The translations under genes were made by a program, and so were the position numbers. A stretch of DNA of 6,251 nucleotides. Origin: Actinomycetes bacterium (GTDB lineage Bacteria; Actinomycetota; Actinomycetes; Mycobacteriales; Mycobacteriaceae). The notes beneath the pieces were generated by a model. The model saw only the letters and a list, made by a program, of their open reading frames with translations. It searched no databases and was not told the origin of the DNA. The DNA lies in contig JAHZJY010000265.1 in assembly GCA_022600695.1 (NCBI GenBank), positions 1 to 6,251 of the forward strand, in the 5' to 3' direction. Shown here piece after piece: positions 1 through 6,251 of the stretch (its first letter is position 1; every line of letters starts with the position of its first letter).

Positions 1-1476
1 CCAGCGCCGCAATGCCGCACCGGCAACCCAGGTCGAATGTGTGCCGCTGGAAATACGTTCCGGGAGTTGCAGTGTGCACACCGGGCCGTCCTCGAGGCGG
101 GCCGCGTCGAACACCAGACAGTACGACGCGTCGTCGTTCATGTCAGTGGTCAGCGTCACCAGGTACCCGTCGTCCTCGGAGTTGCTGCCCAGCCGGGGCG
201 CCATCGACGTTTCACTGCCGTACACCCCCTCACCGAAGCTGATCCGCTGTTCGCCACCGCTCACCACGTCATGGCGGACCAGACCGTCGAACAGAAACCA
301 GCCGGGCTTGCCGGTCGCGGCGTAGACGTAGCGGTAAGGCTCGCCGCAGCGCCCGGCATTGATCACGCCGAATTCGGAAATGGTCTCGCTCAGCGATTCT
401 TCGGTCACCGCGCCGGTGACGAGGTTCAGTCGCCAGCGATGCAGACGGGTCTGCATCCGGTCCAGAGCCAGGAACCGGAAAGCCCGTTCCCACTTGGTGC
501 CGCCGATATCGGACGGTTCCGGGTCGCCCTGATAGAACCCGTCCAGCACGATCTCATCCCCGTCCTCGTAGGCGTTGGTGAAGTGCAGCACGAATGTCGG
601 GTCGGCTTCGAACCACCGGATTTTCTCGGCGCCGCCCCGTCGGGGGAGTACCGCGAACCGGGACGGCATGTCCCGGTGGAAACGCGGGATGTGCAGATCA
701 CGCTCGAGCAGTTTGGGGTCCCAGAACAGCGGAAAATCGTTGAGGATCGCGTAGTTTCGGGTAAAGGCCATATCGTGCGGTAGTCGCGGCCCGGGCAGTG
801 GCACGTCGATGTAGTGCGCCAGATCGTTGTTGGCGTCGACGATTCCGTAGTGCAGGTACGGCGCCTGCTTGCTGTAGTTGAAGAACATCATCTCGTCGGT
901 ACGTTCGTCGACTTTGGGGTGTGCCGACACGCCCCAGTCGAACGGGAAGGCCCCGTTCCAGGTGTCCTTACCCTCGGTTTCACCGCTGAACGGGTTGACG
1001 CGGTACAGGTCGCCGCACTGGTAGAAACTCGTCAGCGCGGTACCGCGGTGTACGACGACGTCGGTGCTGGAGGCGTCTTTGAGCATCGTCCGGGCCCCCC
1101 AGCCGCGATCGGTCCGGGCCAGTGACAGTGGTTCGGCCAGACCCGGCCACAGCGGGCCACCGGCCTCCTGCTCGGCCTCAAAGGCCTCAGTCCTGACGAA
1201 CCGGTTGCGGTAGAACGCTTTTCCGTCCCGAAAGCCGACGATGTGCATCATGCCGTCCCCGTCGAACGGGTGGTAGGACTTCAGCGCGGGATGTAATGGG
1301 TTCTCGGTGTTGCGCAGGTAGATGCCGTCGAGGTCGGCCGGGATCTCGCCGTCGACCGCGACCAGGTCGTCGGCGTGCCATTCGGTGGTCTGGGGTCGCC
1401 ACGGACCGGTGCGGTACGGGTGATCGTCGTCCTCTGGCAGGGTGGACAGGAACTTGCCGACGATCTCAACGTCCAT
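1..1476 (-). CDS. Carotenoid cleavage oxygenase (RPE65 / lignostilbene dioxygenase family), 3' end cut by window edge
   Basis: The 492 codons visible from the ATG at 1476 run without a stop to base 1. The family uses a non-haem Fe(II) held by four histidines to cleave a conjugated C=C bond of carotenoids, apocarotenoids or stilbenes into two carbonyl products, in the cytosol or at the membrane face. All four ligands are visible: H186 in AHPKVD, H234 in LPHDMAFT, H298 in LHFTNAYEDGDE and H480 in GTHSTW. The N-terminal family block is also present (GEIPADLDGIYLRN, then YHPFDGDGMMH, residues 43-78). The usual RNGPNP reads RNTENP here. Family members are about 480-510 residues and the fourth histidine lies near the C terminus, so only a few residues are missing. 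The start is set by GGGAG about 6 bases upstream. The stop of the thiolase gene lies 12 bp upstream, implying co-transcription. The family assignment is firm; the substrate cannot be read from sequence, and M. tuberculosis Rv0913c is the likely counterpart from memory. Confidence 0.93.
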   Translation of the reverse strand, partial: MDVEIVGKFLSTLPEDDDHPYRTGPWRPQTTEWHADDLVAVDGEIPADLDGIYLRNTENPLHPALKSYHPFDGDGMMHIVGFRDGKAFYRNRFVRTEAFEAEQEAGGPLWPGLAEPLSLARTDRGWGARTMLKDASSTDVVVHRGTALTSFYQCGDLYRVNPFSGETEGKDTWNGAFPFDWGVSAHPKVDERTDEMMFFNYSKQAPYLHYGIVDANNDLAHYIDVPLPGPRLPHDMAFTRNYAILNDFPLFWDPKLLERDLHIPRFHRDMPSRFAVLPRRGGAEKIRWFEADPTFVLHFTNAYEDGDEIVLDGFYQGDPEPSDIGGTKWERAFRFLALDRMQTRLHRWRLNLVTGAVTEESLSETISEFGVINAGRCGEPYRYVYAATGKPGWFLFDGLVRHDVVSGGEQRISFGEGVYGSETSMAPRLGSNSEDDGYLVTLTTDMNDDASYCLVFDAARLEDGPVCTLQLPERISSGTHSTWVAGAALRRW

Positions 1477-1488
1477 TTCGGGCTCCCA

Positions 1489-2718
1489 TCACGCGACCTC
1501 GGCCGCCGATCCGATGATGAAACTGACTGTGGTGGCGGTACTGCCACCGATGTTCAGGGTGCCGAACCGCCGGGCCGCGTCCACCTGGTAATCGCCGGCC
1601 AATCCGCCGACCTGCCGGACCGCATCGAGCATCATCCGGATTCCGGAGGCGCCGACCGGGTGGCCGCCACCGATCAGGCCACCGCTCGGATTGATCGGCA
1701 GTCGACCACTGAGCTCGATGTCGCCGGACTCGACCGCCTTCCACGATTCACCCGGCCCGGTCAGCCCGATATGGTCAATGGCCAGGTACTCGCTCGGGGT
1801 GAAGCAGTCGTGCACTTCGAAACCGTCGACGCCGTCCAGGTCGGTCTGGGCGCGCCCGAACGCATCCTGTACGGCGGCACGCACATGCGGCAGCACATAG
1901 GGGTTGTCGACATCCCGATCGAGTTTCTGTCGCAGGCCCAGACCTACGGTGCGGTGCCCCCAGCCCTCGATGCGGCCGACCGGCCGGACTCCGGGGTGCG
2001 CACGGAGAAACTCGTCGCTGACCAGAACGACGCCCGCTCCACCGTCGGTCATCTGGCTGCAGTCGTAACGGCGGATCCGGCCCTCGACGGGTGGGTTGAC
2101 CGCGTCGTCATCGCCGCGGACGGTGAGGTCGGGCACTCGCCAGTCACGGGTCTGCGCGTTGGGGTTGCGCTTGGCATTCGCGAGGTTCACCGCGGCGATG
2201 GCATGCAGATGCGCATCGTCGATTCCGTAGCGTCGGTCGTACTCGCCGGCGATCTGGTCGAACATATGAGGCCACAGGTAACCGGCATCCCCGCCCTCGT
2301 GACCGGTCCAGGCCGCCGCGCCGAGATACTCGGCGGCGGTATCGCCGGGGACGGTCTTCTCCAGTTCCAGCCCGACCACCAGAGCGGTGCGGTAGTTGCC
2401 GGCGCGCAGGTCGGCCATCGCGGCCAGGGCCGCGACACTGCCCGACGCGCAGGCCGCCTCATGTCGCGTTGCCGGGGTGTCCCACAGCCCGTCGTGCACG
2501 GTGGCCGGCATCGCCCCGAGGTGGCCCTGGGCGGCGAACATCTCCCCGAAGGCGTTGGCTACGTGCACCACGCCGATATCCGCAGCGTCGATCATGGACT
2601 CGGCCAGGGTCTGGTCGACGACCTCCCGGGTCAAGTCGGCGAAATCGCGGCCCTCGCGGGTGAGGTTGCGCGCGAAGTCGCTCTGGTAGCCACCGAGAAT
2701 CCAGACATCGGCCATCAC
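1489..2718 (-). CDS. SCP2-type thiolase (acetyl-CoA acyltransferase / lipid-transfer thiolase)
   Basis: This 409-residue protein is a complete thiolase without a C-terminal sterol-carrier domain. Thiolases cleave 3-ketoacyl-CoA with CoA, or condense acyl-CoAs, in the cytosol. The nucleophilic cysteine is C90 in HEAACASGS. The second catalytic block is HDCF (H303-F306) and the third is GGGHPVGASG (H353). The CxG cysteine of classical thiolases is absent: the C-terminal motif reads LNIGGS (389-393). Together with HDCF this is the SCP2-thiolase pattern, in which the HDCF cysteine is thought to replace the missing one. The frame opens with GTG at 2718 followed directly by ATG at 2715, so the true start may be either. 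No Shine-Dalgarno sequence is visible, and a TAACTT box lies just upstream. The downstream oxygenase begins 12 bp after the stop, so this is the first gene of a two-gene operon. M. tuberculosis Rv0914c is the probable counterpart from memory. Side-chain beta-oxidation or ketoacyl-CoA cleavage is likely; the substrate is unknown. Confidence 0.93.
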   Translation of the reverse strand: MMADVWILGGYQSDFARNLTREGRDFADLTREVVDQTLAESMIDAADIGVVHVANAFGEMFAAQGHLGAMPATVHDGLWDTPATRHEAACASGSVAALAAMADLRAGNYRTALVVGLELEKTVPGDTAAEYLGAAAWTGHEGGDAGYLWPHMFDQIAGEYDRRYGIDDAHLHAIAAVNLANAKRNPNAQTRDWRVPDLTVRGDDDAVNPPVEGRIRRYDCSQMTDGGAGVVLVSDEFLRAHPGVRPVGRIEGWGHRTVGLGLRQKLDRDVDNPYVLPHVRAAVQDAFGRAQTDLDGVDGFEVHDCFTPSEYLAIDHIGLTGPGESWKAVESGDIELSGRLPINPSGGLIGGGHPVGASGIRMMLDAVRQVGGLAGDYQVDAARRFGTLNIGGSTATTVSFIIGSAAEVA

Positions 2719-2725
2719 GCTGTTG

Positions 2726-2731
2726 AAGTTA
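2726..2731 (-). promoter_or_regulatory. Candidate -10 box for the thiolase-oxygenase operon (leaderless)
   Basis: On the minus strand TAACTT fits the mycobacterial TANNNT -10 consensus. Its last T is seven bases from position 2719, so transcription would begin at or next to the GTG at 2718. No Shine-Dalgarno sequence precedes that start, as expected for a leaderless mRNA. No convincing -35 is seen. The box overlaps a weak inverted repeat, AGTT-5-AACT (2727-2739), which could be chance. Confidence 0.4.
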
Positions 2732-2790
2732 CTACAACTAAGAGAGTGGATGGAATATCCGGTTTGCGTCCGTCGGACCGGGTGAGCGGC

Positions 2791-2813
2791 GTTAGCGTTT
2801 AGCGACTGCTAAC
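2791..2813 (+). promoter_or_regulatory. Inverted repeat before the acyltransferase: possible operator or 5'-leader hairpin
   Basis: GTTAGC (2791-2796) and GCTAAC (2808-2813) form a perfect 6-bp inverted repeat around an 11-base spacer. The left arm and spacer also carry a direct repeat TTAGCG at 2792-2797 and 2799-2804. TAGCGT at 2793-2798 fits TANNNT and could be the -10 of the plus-strand gene, so a repressor bound here would block it. If transcribed instead, a hairpin would end one base before the ribosome binding site. No regulator gene is present in the window to suggest a binder. Confidence 0.4.
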
Positions 2814-2814
2814 C

Positions 2815-2821
2815 AAGGAGG
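2815..2821 (+). promoter_or_regulatory. Strong ribosome binding site for the WS/DGAT gene
   Basis: AAGGAGG sits five bases before the GTG at 2827. This decides the start: it places the whole basic repeat tail inside the protein. The next in-frame ATG codons, at residues 49 and 66, have no comparable site before them. Confidence 0.8.
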
Positions 2822-2826
2822 ACGCC

Positions 2827-4392
2827 GTGGCGGAAAGCCCGGAGAACAAGCCGCGGGCCAAGAAGGCTGCCGCCAAGAAAGCTGCCGCCAGGAAAACTCC
2901 GGCCAAGAAAACTCCGGCCAAGAAGGCTGCCGCCAGGAAAGCTCCGGCCAGGAAGGCCCCGCCTAAGAAGATGCCTGCGAAGACCCTGCGCGGCGGCGAG
3001 ACGATCACTCAGGCCAGGCGGATGGGGGGCTGGGATTTCGCTACCTGGCGGATGGCGACCGACGACCCGGTGATGCGTTCCACCATCCTGGGCATGCTGG
3101 TGCTCGAGTCGAGTCCGGACTGGGCGACGATGTGCGAACGCTACGAGCGGGCGACCCGCCTGGCGCCGGTGCTGCGGTCGGTTGTGGTGGAGGGCCCGAC
3201 CGGACTGGAGACCCCGCGGGTGGTGGTGGACCCCAACTTCGATCTGTCGTTCCATATGCGGCGGTTCCGGATGCCGCAGTCGTCGACCTGGGATGATGTG
3301 CTCGAGGAAGCGCGCCGACAGAGCATGGCCGATTTCGACAAGGACCGTCCGCTGTGGCGGGTAACCCTGCTTGAAGGATTGCCGGGCGGGAAGTCGGTGC
3401 TCGTCCAGAAACTGCACCATGCCATCGCCGATGGTCAGGGCGCGGTGCAACTCGGTCTGGCCCTGTTCGACTTCACCCCGGAGGGTGCGGACCTGGGGCC
3501 GATGCCGCCGGCTCCCGAGCCGGTGTTGCTGGACACCAAAGGTTTTGCGCAGGCGGTGATTCGCAACAACGCCGGGTGGGTGGCCAAGACGGCCGAGGAC
3601 GCGATCAGGGGTATCGGGCCGCTGGCGCTGGCGGCCATCCGCCACCCGAGGACGTTGATCCGCAAGGTGCTGGGCACCGCCGAGTCGGTGGCGCGCTTCA
3701 CAAAGGTGTCGGTCGAGCCGCTGTCGCCGATCCTCAAGGGTCGCAGCATCAACTACCACTTCGACACCATCGACATGGATTTCGGCCGGTTCCGCGCCGC
3801 GGCCAAAAAACGGGATCGCACGGTCAATGATCTCTTCCTTGCGGCGATCAGCGTCGGGATGTGCCGCTACCACGAGAAGATGGGACATCCGATCGACGAG
3901 TTGCGGATGAATATGCCCATCTCGCTGCGGACCTCCGCGGACGAGAGCAATGCGGTGACCATCGCTCGTTTCGAGATCCCGGTGAGCAACGCTATCGACG
4001 ATGTTCTCGAGGTGGCGGCGAGCACCGTTCGGGCCTGGCGCGCCGAACCGGCACTCAAGCTGGCCGACTACCTCGCCGAACTCAGCCGCTTCCTGCCCCC
4101 GGAGTTGGTGTCGGCCGCCGCGCAGACCTCGGACCTGACCGCCTCCAATGTGCCCGGTTTACCGGTGCCGGTGTGGCTGGCCGGGGCGAAAGTGGAACGG
4201 ATGTATCCCCTGGTCGGCACCGTCGGTGCGGCGATCAACATCACGATGTTGACCTACACCGATACCGCGAGCCTCGGCGTGAGCAGCGACGACGCAGCGG
4301 TAGGGGACCGCGAGGAACTGATCGAGAGCCTGCGCTACGGGTTCCGGAAGGTGATCGGCTCCCCCGTCACCGCCGCGGGGCCGCTGCGGTAG
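2827..4392 (+). CDS. WS/DGAT family wax ester synthase / diacylglycerol O-acyltransferase with basic repeat tail
   Basis: The 521-residue protein belongs to the bacterial WS/DGAT family, which moves a fatty acyl group from acyl-CoA to diacylglycerol or a fatty alcohol at the inner membrane or lipid-droplet surface, making storage lipid. The catalytic HHxxxDG is intact (H197-H198-A-I-A-D202-G203). Other family marks are PLW (175-177), the ND pair in TVNDLF (N334-D335), and SNVPG-type sequence at 440-444 (here ASNVPGLP). The acyltransferase fold starts near residue 66 (MGGWDFATWRMA), as in homologues of about 450-480 residues. Before it lies an additional stretch of about 55 residues, of which 11-50 are eight basic pentapeptides. 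The gene is divergent from the thiolase operon across a 108-bp promoter region. Mycobacteria hold many paralogues, so which one this is, and whether it prefers diacylglycerol or alcohols, cannot be told here. Confidence 0.93.
   Translation: MAESPENKPRAKKAAAKKAAARKTPAKKTPAKKAAARKAPARKAPPKKMPAKTLRGGETITQARRMGGWDFATWRMATDDPVMRSTILGMLVLESSPDWATMCERYERATRLAPVLRSVVVEGPTGLETPRVVVDPNFDLSFHMRRFRMPQSSTWDDVLEEARRQSMADFDKDRPLWRVTLLEGLPGGKSVLVQKLHHAIADGQGAVQLGLALFDFTPEGADLGPMPPAPEPVLLDTKGFAQAVIRNNAGWVAKTAEDAIRGIGPLALAAIRHPRTLIRKVLGTAESVARFTKVSVEPLSPILKGRSINYHFDTIDMDFGRFRAAAKKRDRTVNDLFLAAISVGMCRYHEKMGHPIDELRMNMPISLRTSADESNAVTIARFEIPVSNAIDDVLEVAASTVRAWRAEPALKLADYLAELSRFLPPELVSAAAQTSDLTASNVPGLPVPVWLAGAKVERMYPLVGTVGAAINITMLTYTDTASLGVSSDDAAVGDREELIESLRYGFRKVIGSPVTAAGPLR
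2857..2976 (+). repeat. Eight 15-bp tandem units encoding A-K/R-K pentapeptides
   Basis: Eight in-phase 15-base units encode AKKAA, AKKAA, ARKTP, AKKTP, AKKAA, ARKAP, ARKAP and PKKMP (residues 11-50 of the acyltransferase). Units one and five are identical in DNA (gccaagaaggctgcc); the others differ at a few bases. About 20 Lys/Arg fall between residues 8 and 55, with no acidic residue in that stretch. The composition matches the lysine-rich tails of mycobacterial HupB and heparin-binding haemagglutinin. A repeat of this sort can change in copy number by slippage or recombination. Confidence 0.9.
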
Positions 4393-4435
4393 GTGTGGTA
4401 GACGCGCCCGACGCGGCCGCCGAGGCCTCAACGGC

Positions 4436-4441
4436 TAAGAT
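4436..4441 (+). promoter_or_regulatory. Candidate -10 box for the small membrane protein (leaderless)
   Basis: TAAGAT fits TANNNT and lies eight bases before the ATG at 4450. No purine-rich ribosome site separates it from the start codon. Transcription would begin at or within two bases of the ATG, giving a leaderless mRNA independent of the acyltransferase gene upstream. No clear -35 is present. Confidence 0.45.
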
Positions 4442-4449
4442 CCGGCCTG

Positions 4450-4818
4450 ATGAACATGACACGTGTGATCTTCAGCTTCGCGGCAATCTTCGTTGCGCTG
4501 GGAGTGGGGGCTTATCTCCTCAGCGGGACGCAATCCTGGACGGCCCTGATCCCGGCGATCTTCGGGGTGGCGATGGCGGCGGCCGGTGCCGTGTCAACGA
4601 AGAGTCCCAAGCACGGCGGTCACATCGCGGTCGTGGTCGGTCTGCTGGGACTCCTCGGCACGGTCCGCAGCCTGGGCAAGATCCCGGCATTGTTGTCGGG
4701 TGAACCTGTCGAGCGGGCAACCGCCGTCTGGGTGCAGGCCGGCTTCGCGGTGCTGTGTCTGATCTTCATCGCTCTGAGCGTCAAATCGTTCATCGATACC
4801 CGCAAGGCGCGCGCCTGA
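4450..4818 (+). CDS. Small four-helix integral membrane protein, family not recognised
   Basis: The 122-residue product is strongly hydrophobic, with four probable membrane helices at about residues 5-25, 30-49, 58-74 and 93-113. Short charged loops join them (KSPKHGG at 51-57; GKIPALLSGEPVERA at 76-90), and the C-terminal end is basic (TRKARA). I see no catalytic motif, metal-binding cluster or known domain, so no function is assigned. The ATG at 4450 is preferred because of the -10 box before it; a second in-frame ATG at 4456 would remove only two residues. It lies 57 bp after the acyltransferase on the same strand, so read-through is possible, but its own promoter looks likely. Its stop is only four bases from the stop of the convergent GH3 gene. 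That it is a real gene rests on the coherent hydrophobic pattern and the absence of a better frame here. Confidence 0.75.
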   Translation: MNMTRVIFSFAAIFVALGVGAYLLSGTQSWTALIPAIFGVAMAAAGAVSTKSPKHGGHIAVVVGLLGLLGTVRSLGKIPALLSGEPVERATAVWVQAGFAVLCLIFIALSVKSFIDTRKARA

Positions 4819-4822
4819 CCGA

Positions 4823-6251
4823 TCATGGTGGCACGGCCAGCGTTGCGTCGACCGCCGCCGGATCAGCGGCATGGGAGGCCGCCCGGATGGTGATGCGGCC
4901 CGCCGAAAGGGACAGCCGTCCGGCGGCCCAGCGCTGGACGGGACGCACCGAACACTCGACGCCAATACGGGCACTGGTCCCCGCCTCCAGGCGGACCGAC
5001 TGAAACCCGAGAAGGTGATGCACGGGACGCCCGGTGTCGGCGGGTCCCACGGCGTAGATCTGGACGACGTGACGTCCGGCGCGTACCCCGGTGTTGGCGA
5101 CGGTGATCGCAGCGGTGAAACGCTCGCCGTCGAGATCCCCGACGTCAAGGTCCGCCACGCTGAACGTCGTGTAACCCAGACCGAATCCGAACGGATAGGC
5201 GGCCCGAACACCATCGCGGTCAAGTTTGCGTTGCCCCCACCACCGGCCGTAGCTGACGGTGGTGGCCTTCCAATCCACCAGTGGGAGGTCGGTTTTCCGG
5301 TGCGGGATCGCCATCGGGAGCCGTCCGCCCGGTTCGGCATCCCCGAGTAGGACGTCGGCAATCGCATGACCACCCTGCATGCCGGGGTACCACGCCAACA
5401 GCACCGCGCCGACATGTCCGTCCCACGGATCGAACACGATCGTTCCGCCGCCGACCACGACCACCACGGTCCGGGAATTGACCTTGGCCACCGCCTCGAT
5501 CAGTGCGACGTCTTCGGCGTGCAGTCGAAGATCACGCCGATCACCACCGAAGTTCCGCAACTTGCTCACTCGGGCCGCCACCTTGACCAGAACCGCGGCG
5601 AACGGCCGGAATCGGGCGATACCACCGAGGAGTTGCGTCGACGCGGTGTCCACTCCGATCAGTGACTCGCCCTCGTCCACCGAGGACAAACCCACCACGA
5701 TCACCGCTGCATCAGCGCCGCCTGCCGCTGCCGCCGCGGCTGTCGGATCAGTGTCTTCGATATGAAACAGCCTTGCCCCCAATCTTTCCCGGAGGCCCTC
5801 GAGGATCGTGACCGATGCCGGCGGGCTGACCATCGACGAGCCGACATCGCCCTGGTTCGGCTGGTCGGCCAGCGGCCCGAGCATCACGACCCGCGACAGT
5901 GACGCCGGTGCCAACGGCAGTGTCGGGGTGCCCTCAATCACCCGGTTGCGCAGCAGTACCACGCCGCGCTGCGCTGTTTCCCGTGCCAATCGCCGGTGGT
6001 CCGCCGAGGCGACGACGCCGCCGGGGGGATCCGGACGGGCCCGCAGGGCGAGCCGGAGCTGGGCTGTGAGGTGCCGGTGGGCGGCGCATTCGACGTCGGA
6101 CCGCTGCAGTCGCCCGTCCGCCAGGGCTTTGCGCAGGGTGGCCGCGCGCTGCTGACGGAACGGCATCTCCAGGTCCTGGCCGGCAGCCACCGACCCGATC
6201 GGGTCGCGAAGTCCCCAGATGAAGTCGGTCATCACGAATCCGCGGAAGCCC
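4823..6251 (-). CDS. Glycoside hydrolase family 3 (beta-glucosidase type), N-terminal part outside the window
   Basis: The visible 475 residues are the C-terminal part of a GH3 enzyme, which removes terminal beta-linked sugars with retention. The frame enters from beyond 6251 with GFRGFVMTDF. The Asp in MTDF (codon 6224-6226) fits the GH3 catalytic nucleophile, so the true start lies upstream and the GTG-ATG at 6235-6230 is internal. Next comes the alpha/beta sandwich domain, where DEGES (about 5663-5677) offers the acid/base glutamate and FGGDRRDLRLHAEDVALIEAVA follows. PFGFGLGYTTF (about 5165-5195) then leads into a fibronectin-III-like domain with VANTGVRAGRHVVQIY. Having all three regions makes it a BglX-like enzyme rather than a NagZ-like hexosaminidase, which lacks the C-terminal domains. 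The substrate, and any signal peptide, cannot be judged. M. tuberculosis has one gene of this general type (Rv0186), named only as a comparison from memory. Confidence 0.92.
   Translation of the reverse strand, partial: GFRGFVMTDFIWGLRDPIGSVAAGQDLEMPFRQQRAATLRKALADGRLQRSDVECAAHRHLTAQLRLALRARPDPPGGVVASADHRRLARETAQRGVVLLRNRVIEGTPTLPLAPASLSRVVMLGPLADQPNQGDVGSSMVSPPASVTILEGLRERLGARLFHIEDTDPTAAAAAAGGADAAVIVVGLSSVDEGESLIGVDTASTQLLGGIARFRPFAAVLVKVAARVSKLRNFGGDRRDLRLHAEDVALIEAVAKVNSRTVVVVVGGGTIVFDPWDGHVGAVLLAWYPGMQGGHAIADVLLGDAEPGGRLPMAIPHRKTDLPLVDWKATTVSYGRWWGQRKLDRDGVRAAYPFGFGLGYTTFSVADLDVGDLDGERFTAAITVANTGVRAGRHVVQIYAVGPADTGRPVHHLLGFQSVRLEAGTSARIGVECSVRPVQRWAAGRLSLSAGRITIRAASHAADPAAVDATLAVPP

Noticed and set aside
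37..783. A 248-codon open frame on the plus strand.
   Set aside because: It lies opposite the carotenoid oxygenase, whose iron-ligand motifs are intact on the minus strand; the plus-strand product has no coherent domain.
2727..2739. AGTT-5-AACT inverted repeat as an operator of the KstR or TetR type.
   Set aside because: The arms are only four bases and do not match the KstR sites I know, so it is noted only as a weak overlap with the -10 box.
1375..2802. A 475-codon open frame on the plus strand opposite the thiolase.
   Set aside because: It mirrors the thiolase codon phase in GC-rich DNA, its protein has no recognisable motif, and the minus strand encodes a complete enzyme with all catalytic motifs.
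2809..3888. A 359-codon open frame on the minus strand opposite the WS/DGAT gene, with repetitive Gly/Phe/Ser/Leu sequence at its end.
   Set aside because: The repetitive end is the complement of the Lys/Ala repeat on the plus strand, and the frame has no ribosome site or known motif.
4362..4380. CCCCG...CGGGG hairpin near the end of the acyltransferase gene, considered as a terminator.
   Set aside because: It is only five base pairs, lies inside the coding sequence and has no T-run after it.
4594..5415. A 273-codon minus-strand frame spanning the membrane protein and GH3 genes.
   Set aside because: It is Arg/Pro/Ser-rich shadow sequence across two supported genes and has no domain of its own.
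6230..6235. GTG-ATG considered as the start of the GH3 gene.
   Set aside because: The frame stays open to the window edge, and the residues before it (GFRGF) continue the conserved GH3 nucleophile block, so the real start is outside.

Overview
The window is GC-rich, densely coded DNA whose gene families and signals point to an actinobacterium of the Mycobacterium/Mycolicibacterium group. The clues are a WS/DGAT acyltransferase with a basic Lys/Ala/Pro tail like that of mycobacterial histone-like proteins, an SCP2-type thiolase next to a carotenoid-oxygenase-family gene, GTG starts, and TANNNT -10 boxes lying directly against start codons. As I recall, M. tuberculosis carries a similar thiolase-dioxygenase pair (Rv0914c-Rv0913c). 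That comparison is from memory and was not computed.

Layout: (1) 1-1476, minus strand: carotenoid cleavage oxygenase with all four iron-ligand histidines, cut by the window edge a few residues before its likely end. (2) 1489-2718, minus strand: complete SCP2-type thiolase, only 12 bp upstream of the oxygenase, so the two are almost certainly one operon. (3) 2719-2826: divergent promoter region with an inverted repeat and a strong Shine-Dalgarno sequence. (4) 2827-4392, plus strand: WS/DGAT acyltransferase with eight tandem basic pentapeptides at its N terminus. (5) 4450-4818, plus strand: unrecognised four-helix membrane protein, probably from a leaderless mRNA. (6) 4823-6251, minus strand: C-terminal two thirds of a GH3 glycoside hydrolase, convergent with the membrane protein and only 4 bp away.

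How the genes may work together (inference): the oxygenase could cleave a conjugated double bond to give aldehyde fragments. After oxidation and CoA activation these could be shortened by the thiolase, and the divergent WS/DGAT could store acyl-CoA as triacylglycerol or wax ester. The GH3 gene and the membrane protein show no evident link to this lipid theme. I see no mobile element, CRISPR array, tRNA or rRNA. The most unusual item is the histone/HBHA-like repeat tail on the acyltransferase. No clearly new multi-gene system is visible.
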